Assembly: GCA_002901265.1 (NCBI GenBank)
Contig: PPHI01000095.1
Coordinates: forward strand, 1-64,000
Source of the DNA: Rhodopirellula baltica
Lineage (GTDB): Bacteria; Planctomycetota; Planctomycetia; Pirellulales; Pirellulaceae
Length of the DNA: 64,000 nt
Direction: 5' to 3'
Shown here: piece by piece, positions 38,149 through 47,300 of the stretch
Numbering within the stretch: position 1 is the first letter of the stretch
Layout: every line of letters begins with the position of its first letter
Notes under the pieces: generated by a model
The model's input: only the letters and a program-made list of their open reading frames with translations
What the model was told of the DNA's origin: nothing
Databases searched by the model: none
Position numbers and translations under genes: made by a program

Positions 38149-40190
38149 TTAGTCTTCGTTGCCCACAAATTTCCAATCGAGTTGAACGCTCGCGTCGCCA
38201 TCGGCGAGTGTCGTCACGGTGATTGGGTGAACGCCCTTGGCCAGCCGGATCTTGGTCTGGTAAGCCTGGCCCGTTTCGAACTTGAAGTCCGCGTCGATTA
38301 GAGCCGCATCGTGAATCCTTGCAAAGGTCTTTGTGTCGCTCTGCAAGGTGACGTCGTACCAACCGGTTTGTTCAGCGGTGAAGGTGCCTTTGAATTGGAC
38401 CGCACCGTTAGCGGCATCGACTTTCATGTTCGATGCCGATCCGGATTTGTTGCTTGATAAATCGGAAACGTCCGGCACATAGCTGAATTCACCCGCGAAG
38501 ACGTGGTACGACCAATCTTGTTGTGCGGGCGTTTTGCTGGCGGGGATCGGTTCGTTGTCATAAGGCCGCGGGGCAGAATCATTCTGCCGACGGATCTGTA
38601 GGACACGGTCGTGCATCCGTTGTTGCAGCTGTTCAAACGCTGGCGATGATCCGGCGAGGTTGTGGAGCTCTTTCGGATCGTTTTTGACATCGTAGATCGC
38701 GAACGCGTCCGCATGGTTTTGAATGTCTGTCCGCACGCCTTTGTATCCGTCCAGATACAGCACCTGCATTTGGCCGCGGCGTTGATTTCGTTTTTGCTTT
38801 TCGAAATCGTTGTAACTTGGCGTGCGCCCGTTTTGGAAGTACTCGATATAGACTTGGCTCGGGGCCTGTTCGCCTTTGCCAGTCAATGTCGGAAGCAGCG
38901 AGACGCCGTCGGTGCGAGCTGGCGGCGCGGCACCGGCTGCGTTTGCGAAGGTCGGCATCCAGTCATGGAACTGTGAAGGATGGTCGTTCTTTGAACCTGC
39001 GGGGATTGTGCCTGGCCACCAAGCGAGTGTGCCGACACGAATGCCGCCTTCCCAGACATCACGTTTCGTGCCGTCAAAGGGACCGTAGGACTGAAACGAC
39101 TGCGGTGTGTAGTTGACTCGTTTGCCGTCGACCGTCTGTAAATACGATTCATGGTGCGGCCCGTTATCGCAGCTGATCACGACCATCGTTTCTTTATCGA
39201 TCGAAAGGTCCTTCAGGGTTTGCAGCAAGTCACCGACGGCGTTGTCGATGCGGCGGACCATTGTGGCAAAGCGTTCTTCGGCATCGGACCAACCCTGGCC
39301 GGTGTAGTCAGGGTGTCGGTATCCATCGACGGTTCCCGTGGCGGTGTTGATCATCTGCCCCGGTTTGTCCAACCACTGCAGGCCGCCTTTGACGCCGTAG
39401 CCATCAGGGAATGCGACCGAAGGCAACTGCAGGGCTGCGTGGGGCGTATCGAATGCGAGATACAAAAAGAACGGCTGCTCATCACTGCCCTGCCCTGCAC
39501 CGTCTTGGACATGGTTGACGATCCAGTCCTTCGCCCGCGCCGCAAACAAGTCCGTGGTGTAGCACTTGGCGAGATCTTCGCTGACTTCGTTGTCGTTGAA
39601 CCAAACTTGCTTGGGGCTGCGATGGCCTTCGCTGTCGCCGAGGGCCCAGTTTTCGGCCGGATAATGGACGTGTCCGTCACGGTGACGCACGTAGCCATAG
39701 AATCGGTCGAAGCCGCGTTTGGTCGGATAGGCATCCCACTCGGCCGGTGTTGCGGTGTCGTCGCCTTTGCGTTCGGCGCCGCCTTGCAAACCGTATTTGC
39801 CCACCAGCCAAGTTTGGTATCCCGCCGACTTCATCACCGATGCAAGGTGTGATTGTCAGCGAGTGCCTTGTCGAATTGGTTGTCGCGAACTTCGGTGTGC
39901 CCTTGATGGACTCCGCTGAGAAGCGACGATCGGCTCGGTGCACAGACAGGCGCTGGGCAGTAGTGGGCACGCAATTGCATGCCTTCACTGGCCATTTGAT
40001 CCAACAGCGGAGTGCGATGGCTCTTGTGGTCAGTCAGCCCGTTTTGGTGCAGCACTCCAAAATCACCCCAGCCCATGTCGTCGAGCAGGATGAAAATCAC
40101 GTTGGGTTTTGTTGCCGCGTGAGCCGATGGTGTTGCCGCGGAAAGCGTAAGGAGAAGGCCCAGGAGGGGCAGCAGGTATCGAAGAGGCAT
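38149..40190 (-). pseudogene. Exported sulfatase, split by a one-base deletion
   Basis: Two frames give one 680-residue sulfatase if a base is restored. The first part (ATG 40190) has a signal peptide ending AHA, the metal site NVIFILLDDMGWGD and the formylglycine site CAPSRSSLLSG, whose first Cys is converted by maturation. It reads NHTL and then stops. The second part (from GTG 39837) resumes MKSAGYQTWLVGKYGLQG and includes FFLYLAFDTPHAAL and SCDNGPHHES. Adding one G between 39843 and 39842 (TTGCA to TTGGCA) joins them. The C-terminus carries a beta-rich PA14-like carbohydrate-binding region. It likely removes sulfate from marine polysaccharides; the substrate is unknown. Confidence 0.9.
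39488..39498 (-). repeat. G-rich dispersed motif, copy in the sulfatase gene
   Basis: GCAGGGCAGGG on the - strand, read as GAGQGS in a loop between two conserved sulfatase elements. Confidence 0.8.
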
Positions 40191-40355
40191 GTTGTCGGCC
40201 GAGAGAGAGGAACGCGAGGTGGGAGGCGTTCATTCTAGCCGATTGAGAAACCGCCAAGGGCAGATTGCTCAATCCCGATTGGCAGCTGGTTGATTCGCTT
40301 GGATCGGCAGCTTGGCAATTCACTGGGGCAAAGATAGCTTCAGCCTGAATGCCGG

Positions 40356-40835
40356 TTAGGCCCACAGTTGATGGTCGCCGATCGCTTCGAAGGCAGCTTC
40401 GTAATGGTCGATGCGGTCGGGTTGCCCTTCGGGGTTGGGCCACCAGATGGCGACCACATCGAAGCGGCAGCGAGTCCCAAGTAGTCGCCGGCGTTTGAGA
40501 AAACGTAGCGCAGCCTGGGTGATGCGGCGCTGCTTGTTCTCGTCGACACGTTCGGCCGGGTGACCGGGCTTGGTTGTCTGCAGCGTTTTGACTTCGACGA
40601 AGATGATCGAACGAGATTTACGATCCGCCGCAATCAGGTCGATCTCACCGGCGCGATCTGATTCGTTTGCGGCGACAATGACCAAGCCTTTTTTTCGCAG
40701 CAACCGCGCGGCGGCTTGCTCACCGCGCAGCCCGATCGGGCCCGTAGAATCGACCGTTCCAAACCGCCACTGATCGAGACGCTCAGCCCACTGGTTGAGC
40801 GGCGGCCAGCGTCGAATCGATGACAAAAGCGACAT
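40356..40835 (-). CDS. yraN: YraN/UPF0102 family endonuclease-like protein
   Basis: A 159-residue protein with the restriction-endonuclease-like core of UPF0102: GEQAAARLLRKKGLVIVAAN, then AGEIDLIAADRKSRSIIFVEVKT with the D-(x)n-ExK triad, and a C-terminal RFDVVAIW. The family often sits at the end of the rplS operon, as here. Its cellular role is not settled. Start ATG at 40835. A spacer of 130 bases with two hairpins separates it from rplS. Confidence 0.88.
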   Translation of the reverse strand: MSLLSSIRRWPPLNQWAERLDQWRFGTVDSTGPIGLRGEQAAARLLRKKGLVIVAANESDRAGEIDLIAADRKSRSIIFVEVKTLQTTKPGHPAERVDENKQRRITQAALRFLKRRRLLGTRCRFDVVAIWWPNPEGQPDRIDHYEAAFEAIGDHQLWA

Positions 40836-40871
40836 AGTGGCGGGACATGATCGATGAACGTAAGTCCCCGG

Positions 40872-40907
40872 CGTTTAGTGGCAATGGCAAGAGACGGCCA
40901 CTAAACG
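40872..40907. terminator. Hairpin 1 in the rplS-yraN spacer
   Basis: A perfect 11-bp stem: CGTTTAGTGGC (40872-40882) with GCCACTAAACG (40897-40907) and a 14-base loop. No T run follows on either strand, so it could be a terminator, an attenuator or an RNA-processing site. Confidence 0.5.
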
Positions 40908-40916
40908 GGATTGAAT

Positions 40917-40936
40917 CGCCGAAGGCGGCTTCGGCG
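40917..40936. terminator. Hairpin 2 in the rplS-yraN spacer
   Basis: CGCCGAAG (40917-40924) pairs perfectly with CTTCGGCG (40929-40936) around a GCGG tetraloop, 29 bases after the rplS stop on the - strand. It probably ends or stabilises the ribosomal-protein transcript. Confidence 0.5.
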
Positions 40937-40965
40937 AGTGCAAGCTGAGTCGAACGAGTCCGCGA

Positions 40966-41319
40966 TTAGCTGCGGCGGCGTTCTTTCAGACGGACGGCTT
41001 TACCGACACGTTGACGGAGGAAGTACAGCTTGGCGCGACGAACGACGCTGCTGCGTTTGACTTCGACCTTTTCGATGCGTGGGCTGTGGATGGGGAACTT
41101 ACGCTCCACACCTTCGCCAGCGACGATGCGTCGGACGGTGAACATTTCCTTCGATCCGCTACCGCTGCGTGCGATCACAACACCGGTGAAAACTTGGATC
41201 CGCTCTTTGTTGCCTTCCAGAATCCGCAAGTGGACGTCGACGGTATCGCCGATGTCAAACTGAGGCGGATTTTCCTTCATCGAGGATTGTTCGATTTTTT
41301 CCAGGATCGCTTGGCTCAT
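40966..41319 (-). CDS. rplS: 50S ribosomal protein L19
   Basis: 117 residues, the usual length. Conserved sequence includes FDIGDTVDVHLRILEGNKER, VQVFTGVVIARSGSG-like and GVERKFPIHSPRIEKVEV. It helps form the intersubunit bridge near the aminoacyl-tRNA site. It lies 48 bases downstream of trmD in the standard order. Confidence 0.97.
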   Translation of the reverse strand: MSQAILEKIEQSSMKENPPQFDIGDTVDVHLRILEGNKERIQVFTGVVIARSGSGSKEMFTVRRIVAGEGVERKFPIHSPRIEKVEVKRSSVVRRAKLYFLRQRVGKAVRLKERRRS

Positions 41320-41367
41320 CGCTGAAAGCCCTTCACTAATTGGTCGTTTGATGAACTAAATGTTGAC

Positions 41368-42057
41368 TCAGTCGCTCAGCAGGTCCGAGCGTCGTTGTTC
41401 CGTTCGGATCAGGCTCTGCTGGCTTCTCCACTCGGCGATGGCTTCGTGGTTTCCGCTTAACAGAACATCGGGGACGGTGTGTCCGCGATAATCCCGTGGT
41501 CGGGTGTATTGTGGGAATTCGAGCAGCCGATTTCCGCGGCTGAACGAATCATCGATATTACTGTTTTCATCGCCGAGGACGCCCGGTAAAAGCCGGACGA
41601 CTCCGTCAATGATCGTCATCGCGGCGACTTCGCCTCCGTTGAGAACAAAGTCACCGATGCTGACCTCTTCGGGTTCAAGGATATCGATCACCCGTTGATC
41701 GAAACCCTCGTAACGTCCGCAGAGCAGCATCAGTCGATCGGTGGTGGCAAAGTCTTCTGCCATCCGTTGATCGAACCGTTTGCCCTGTGGGGTCAGCAGG
41801 ATTTTTCGTGCCGGTGTGTCGGCCATGCGATCGACGTCTTCGACGCAGGGGACCGTCACGTCGACTTGCAGCAGCATTCCGGGGCCGCCCCCGAATGGCC
41901 GATCGTCGACTTTGCGGTGTGGTGTGTCGGCGGCCCAGTCACGGAGGTTATGCCGGTGGATTTGGACGATGTCTTTCGCGATCGCCTTTTCCAGCAAACT
42001 CTGTGTGAGGTAACCGTCAAAGATCGCTGGGAACAGTGTGACGATGTCAAACCGCAT
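41368..42057 (-). CDS. trmD: tRNA (guanine-N1-)-methyltransferase
   Basis: TrmD methylates G37 of tRNAs that read CNN codons and prevents frameshifting. Trefoil-knot motifs are visible: RFDIVTLFPAIFDGYLTQSL, RPFGGGPGMLLQVD, LLCGRYEGFDQRVID and SIGDFVLNGGEVAA. The ATG at 42057 gives 229 residues; an upstream in-frame start at 42075 adds six unconserved residues. It follows rpsP by 50 bases with no rimM between them. Confidence 0.97.
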   Translation of the reverse strand: MRFDIVTLFPAIFDGYLTQSLLEKAIAKDIVQIHRHNLRDWAADTPHRKVDDRPFGGGPGMLLQVDVTVPCVEDVDRMADTPARKILLTPQGKRFDQRMAEDFATTDRLMLLCGRYEGFDQRVIDILEPEEVSIGDFVLNGGEVAAMTIIDGVVRLLPGVLGDENSNIDDSFSRGNRLLEFPQYTRPRDYRGHTVPDVLLSGNHEAIAEWRSQQSLIRTEQRRSDLLSD

Positions 42058-42107
42058 CGAATCAACCTCTCGCAACGATCAACGACAAACCAGACCGGCT
42101 GGCTCGA

Positions 42108-42521
42108 TTACTCTGCAGCCGCTTCGGTTTCGGCAGCCGCTTCGCCTTCGGCAGAAGCTTCTTCCGCTGGTGCTTCTTGAGCAGCAGGTTTTGGCGGAGC
42201 CGGGGGAGCTGGGGTGTACTCTTTTCGCTTGCCCAGACGCTCGAGAGCTTCTTTTTGAGCGTCCAAGTGGGTTCCGTTGCTACCGTACTTTTTGATCAGG
42301 ACGGCGACCTTTTCACTTGGCTGAGCACCAACGCTCAACCAGTGATCGACGCGTTCGCCCTTCAGTTGGACGCGAGCGTCGGTTTCGGGGCACATCGGAT
42401 CGTAGTAACCCAACTCTTCGATCACCCGTCCGTCACGTGGCGAACGTTGATCCATCGCGCAAACGCGGAAGAACGGTCGGTGGGTGCGACCCATCTTTTT
42501 CAGACGGATTCGAACTGCCAT
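42108..42521 (-). CDS. rpsP: 30S ribosomal protein S16 with acidic C-terminal tail
   Basis: The first 85 residues are normal S16 (AVRIRLKKMGRTHRPFFRVC, DGRVIEELGYYDP, GAQPSEKVAVLIKKYG). The tail of about 50 residues is Ala/Pro/Glu-rich and looks disordered, making the protein 137 residues against about 80-90 in most bacteria. It sits between ffh and trmD. Confidence 0.96.
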   Translation of the reverse strand: MAVRIRLKKMGRTHRPFFRVCAMDQRSPRDGRVIEELGYYDPMCPETDARVQLKGERVDHWLSVGAQPSEKVAVLIKKYGSNGTHLDAQKEALERLGKRKEYTPAPPAPPKPAAQEAPAEEASAEGEAAAETEAAAE

Positions 42522-42577
42522 TTCAAACTCACTAAGTAGGAAAAAAGGTGTTTTGGATTATCGGTACTGAACACGCA

Positions 42578-44050
42578 TTATTTCTTGCGTTTCATCTTAC
42601 GTTTCAGCTTATCGCGATCCTTCTTCAGCTTTGCTTTTTCGGCATTGGACAATCGCTTGCCCGTGCTCTTTTTGACACGCATTCCGTCCAGCGTGCCATT
42701 GCCGCTGGTCATGGCGCCTTGCAACTGCTGCATCATGCGTGCACGGTCCATCGTTGAACCGCCCGCCATGTTTTGCATCAGGGGCTTCATGATTTCGAAT
42801 TGCTTGACCAGCTGGCTGATCAGGGGCGTTTGAACGCCGGCACCTTTCGCGATCCGCGTCCGCCGTGCGGCGTCGATGATCTTGGGGTTGCGCCGTTCTT
42901 CGGCTGTCATACTGTTGATCGCGCCAATGGTTTGGCGGATCCCACCGGCAGCTTCATCGCTTTCCAGTGCTTCCTTGAACTGCCCCATTCCGGGCATCAG
43001 GCTCATCATTCGGCCCATCAGTCCAGGCCGAGCGACTTTTTCCATCATGTTTTTGAAATCGTCGAGCGTGAATTCGCCCGAAGCCATTTTGGCTTCCAGC
43101 TCTTCACGTTCTTTTTCATCGACGATTCGATGGGCTTCAGCGGCAGCGGCGACGATGTCGCCCATCTGCAAGATTCGGCCGGCCATCCCTTCGGGACGGA
43201 ACGGCTCGAGAGCATCGAGGTGCTCGCCGGTTCCGATGAATTTGATCGGGACACCGGTGGTGTGTTTGACCGATAGCAACGCACCACCACGGGCATCGCC
43301 ATCGAGTTTGGTCATGATGACGCCGTCGATCTCGAGCGCCTTGTTGAACGCGTCGGCACTATTGACGGCGTCCTGACCGGTCATGCCGTCGACGACCAGA
43401 TATACCTGATCGGGGCAGACTTTGTTGTCGATCTTCTGCAGCTCGGCCATCAACTCTTCGTCGATCGCCAATCGGCCGGCGGTGTCCAGGATGACCACGC
43501 GTGAGCCGTCGGCTTTGGCTTTCGCCACGCCGTTTTTACAGACTTCGACGGGGTTTTTATTGTCTGGCTCGGTGTAAACCGGAACGCCAACCTGTTGGCC
43601 GACAACCTTCAGCTGTTCGATCGCGGCGGGACGCTGCAAGTCGGCAGCGACCAGCATCGGGGTGACGTTTTGCTCGACCAACAGCTGCGAAAGCTTACCG
43701 CAAGTCGTGGTTTTACCACTCCCCTGCAGGCCGCAAAGCATGATGATCGTGGGGCCTTCTTTTTTCAGATGGATCGACGGATCCACTGGGCCCAGGATCG
43801 AAACCAGTTCGCTGTGCACGATGCGAACGAGTTCTTCTTCCGGCCGCAAGCTGAGTAGGACTTTCTTGCCCAGTGCTCGCTCCGAAACGTGACCCATGAA
43901 TTCTTGGACCACCGGATAGCTGACATCGGCTTCCAGCAACGATCGCTGAACGATGTCCAACCCTTCGCGCATATTGCCTTCGGTCAGCTTGCCTTTGCCA
44001 CGCAAGCTCTTAAACGCCGACTGCAAACCTTCGGAAAGGGAATCAAACAC
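42578..44050 (-). CDS. ffh: Signal recognition particle protein Ffh
   Basis: The GTPase of the SRP, which targets membrane proteins cotranslationally. The N domain is followed by the G domain with GLQGSGKTTTCGKLSQLL, ADLQRPAAIEQL, DTAGRLAIDEELM and TKLDGDARGGALLS. The M domain is Met-rich (LMGRMMSLMPGMGQF) and ends in a basic Lys tail. 490 residues. The start is GTG at 44050. It is first in the ffh-rpsP-trmD-rplS cluster. I could not find the SRP RNA in the window. Confidence 0.97.
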   Translation of the reverse strand: MFDSLSEGLQSAFKSLRGKGKLTEGNMREGLDIVQRSLLEADVSYPVVQEFMGHVSERALGKKVLLSLRPEEELVRIVHSELVSILGPVDPSIHLKKEGPTIIMLCGLQGSGKTTTCGKLSQLLVEQNVTPMLVAADLQRPAAIEQLKVVGQQVGVPVYTEPDNKNPVEVCKNGVAKAKADGSRVVILDTAGRLAIDEELMAELQKIDNKVCPDQVYLVVDGMTGQDAVNSADAFNKALEIDGVIMTKLDGDARGGALLSVKHTTGVPIKFIGTGEHLDALEPFRPEGMAGRILQMGDIVAAAAEAHRIVDEKEREELEAKMASGEFTLDDFKNMMEKVARPGLMGRMMSLMPGMGQFKEALESDEAAGGIRQTIGAINSMTAEERRNPKIIDAARRTRIAKGAGVQTPLISQLVKQFEIMKPLMQNMAGGSTMDRARMMQQLQGAMTSGNGTLDGMRVKKSTGKRLSNAEKAKLKKDRDKLKRKMKRKK

Positions 44051-44334
44051 GCTAAATCAGGGGTTAAACAAAAATCTTTGGTTCAATACCGGGAGTCACA
44101 TACGCCAAAAACCACGGCCTTTGACGCTGGCCAGGGTGGCCGCGACAGCATTACCAGCAGGTTTGGTAACCTGGGTAGTTCCGCGGCCCGTGCGAGCACA
44201 CCTATAGCGGTCGCGGGAAAGCCCGGCAGTGTAAGAGGCACACCGGGATGTTGTAAATGGAGAAAGCAGCTCTTTGAGTGCGAAAATTGGGCCAAAGTCC
44301 CGCTGACACTGCCCCTAATCGGCCTCTGCTCCCA
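44051..44334. other. 284-bp non-coding region upstream of ffh with RNA-like structure
   Basis: No coding frame is convincing. On the + strand CAGGTT and AACCTG form a short stem around 44159-44173. CCCGG..GTG-TAAGAG-GCAC..CCGGG (44222-44247) forms a hairpin presenting TAAGAG in its loop, followed by GTAAA. This order recalls parts of bacterial RNase P RNA, but the defining GAGGAAAGTCC block is missing. It could instead be the leader of ffh read on the - strand. Confidence 0.35.
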
Positions 44335-47300
44335 TCAGGGTGACGGTTGGGGGACCTCCTGATCCAGCCCGGCGGTTTTTAAAACCCACCGTAATGGCTC
44401 GAGGTCGCTCACCAAACCGAGGTGCGTGAGGGGGAATTCGATCTGAGTTTGCGGGTTGGGCAACATCGTTGCACTCGCGATGCTGACCGCTCCATCGCCA
44501 GCTCCATCATCTAGTTCGTCCGCTTGCAGCAGCTTTTCGATCCGTTCGGCGTAATTTGGATCGATTCGCAGCCGTTGCAGTTCCTGCGGTAACGATTTGG
44601 AAAGTTGCTGGCGTCGCTGGTCCGTCAGGAAGCTTTTGGTCCCGGCCGCAATATGAAACGGGATGCCCTCCGGACGAGGTTGCCGAAGTAGCTCTAGCAG
44701 AAAATCACTGCCCGGCCGCAATGCCCGCGCCGCTTCGCCCTGGCCGTCCGCAACCGTATTGAGCGCACCACGCGTCACGGTCGCCAACCGGAACAGCACG
44801 TCGAACAGCTCCAATTCGTCGTGGAACGATGCGAGAGTCGATCCGCCAAACGGTGTCCCCAGCGTGAACACGTTGGCGATCGCACCGGCCGGCAGGTCGT
44901 CGTGGTTGATCGCGGCCAGTGAAACCAAGCCGCCGAGAGAGTGTGCGACCAGGTGCAGTCGCGTGTTCGGGCTGTCGCTGGTGAAGTCGTCCAGTTGCTG
45001 TGCGAGCAGCTTTCCAATTTCGTCGGGCGGCCCGTCGTTGGGGTACTCAAATCGCATCCAAGCGATGCCGCGTCGATCGAGTTCCTTTTGTGCGGACGCG
45101 AAAGTCGTCGCGCCGCCTTCGAGCCCATGCACGAACACGATCACGTCGTCTTTGCCAATCGCATCGTCGCGGCCGACCAGACGTGGTGGCGCGAGTTGGC
45201 GCATCAGTTCCCACTTTGGCGTTTTGACAAGTTCGATTTTCAGCATCTCGTCACTCAACGAAAACTTGATCTTGCCAACCAGTTCCAACGCGACCAGCCC
45301 CAAGCGGTCTTGTCCGTCCAGTTCACGCAGGTGGGGCGTTGGCTCTGACCGACCGCCGAACGCTTGAACAATCGCATTGGTGTCGTATCGCCCGTCAACG
45401 ATCGGGATTTCGATCTTCACGTTGGGGGCGGCGGGTTGTTCGTCACCCCACAGCAAGCGTCCCTCCGGCATCCCGGTCATCAGGCCTATTAACAATATCG
45501 CGGTGGTCGCGAGTCGTGGTAGCGGGCGCGAGCGGCCAAGTCGTGTGGACTGCATTTTTAAGGTGGTGATCGCCATCACAAAGCATCCAAATGAAACGCC
45601 CAGTAAAACGGTTGCCGATCGCCACGGAACCGTCAGCGCAATGTCTTCGTTATCGGCGAGCGTATTTTGCGGCGGTTCGGGGCTGACCGCAAACGAACGC
45701 AGCCACATGTCACCGTATCGCGAAAGCGTGGCGTACGAAATCAAAGACGTCGCCCACAGCGGTCGCGGCTCCGCTTCGTCTTCCCAGGCGAATGCGTCGT
45801 CGTCTTCGGTATCGGCAGTTTCCTCGTCCGTTGCGATGCTCAATCGGGCGTAATCCGCCAGCGGTTCATACCCATCGGGATTGGAAACCGCAAAGGGCAC
45901 GCTGAACAAGATCTGAATCATCATCACCACCGGCAGCATCGCCGCGGCGAGCAGCGGTGTGCGTCCGGCAAGCACCGAGATTAGCAGCCCCAGCATGGTC
46001 GCCGCGATCGACACTGTCACCAAGCACAGCGCGACGCCGCCAAGTTGACTGAATCGCTCGTCGATGAAATATGACAAGTCCAAATAGCGGTAGCGGATCG
46101 CGTCTAGCAGCACAAAGAACACCAGCGTTTGAACGATCGATGCGATGCCCAACGTCAGTGCTTTGGACAGCAGCATCGCGCCGATGCTGATTCCGTGTGA
46201 CCGTTCATAGTCAATCAGTTCACGGTCTCGTGTGATCGCCAAATGGCTGGCGCTGGCCGACATCCAGATCACCGAAATCACTGCCATGAAACCCAATCGT
46301 GCGATCGGTAAAATCGATCCGTACAGTCCATCGGCAACGTCACGGTCAGGGTCGGTCGGCACACTGATCGCAACCGCAATCGCGAACAGTATCGGGACGA
46401 GCAGCAGTCCAATGGCGAGCTGTGGAAGTGCGTACTTGCCAATCGCGAATCGTGTCAGCCGAGGCGACGTCAACTTTTGCCGATCGCGGCGCAGCAGGAT
46501 TCGGAAGCGACGAAGCCCTTTGGTGGATTCCCAGTGGTCGTCTGGCGGTAGCTTGAGAGACGGTGCGTCGCTTTGATTCTCGGTCGAAACGATTTGCCCG
46601 CCGCTCGGGTTGGTGCCCATCTGGACGATCCGGTCGAACTGTTCCAAGACATGGCGATGGTGCGTGACGGCAACGATGGTTGCACCGCAAACCGAAAGCG
46701 ATCGCAGCAGCGAAATGATTTCGTCAGCCGTTTGATGGTCCAGTCCACTGTCGGGTTCATCCAGAACGATCACGCCTGCACCGCTTAGCAACGCTCCCGC
46801 GATTCGGAAACGTCGCAGCTGGCCGCCACTGAGCTGGTGGGGAAAGCGTTCTTTCGCTTCGATTGGAAGCCCGACCGCATCCAATGCTTCGTCGATTTCA
46901 TAAGGCAGCACCTCGCGTCCGTAGATCTGCCCGATCGTTTCGAGAGCATCGCCGAGACGCAGGTCACCATGGACGAGGTCCTTTTGCGGGACGAAGTAGA
47001 CTCGTCCGGTCACGTCGATTTCGGATTTCAGCCCACTGCCGTCACGAATCGTTTCTAGCAGTGTGGATTTCCCGCAACCGCTAGGTCCTACGACCGCGGT
47101 CATCTCGCCGTGGCAAAGCGTCACTTCGGATCGGCACAAACGCCCGGGGACTTCGGCGTCGATGCCCAGGTCAAATCCGGCGATCGGGCGGACGGGATGC
47201 AGACGGTCGGTGCTGTGGTCCAGTCGCCATGCCAGTGGACCGAGTTGCAGTACAATCCCCGGTCGCAGTTGGCCTGCGGTGCAAGGCCGGCCGTCGACAA

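Noticed and set aside
38149-39837. Stand-alone sulfatase lacking an active-site cysteine
   Set aside because: The missing N-terminal part with the CAPSR site is present in the adjoining frame; one restored base gives the complete enzyme.
44078-44100. tRNA T-arm-like GGTTCAAT
   Set aside because: The flanking bases do not form the 5-bp T stem and no acceptor, D or anticodon arm is present.
44051-44334. SRP (4.5S) RNA gene beside ffh
   Set aside because: A stretch resembling 'CCGGGATG' drew attention, but the defining GGAAGGAAGCAG-type tetraloop and symmetric loop are absent on both strands.
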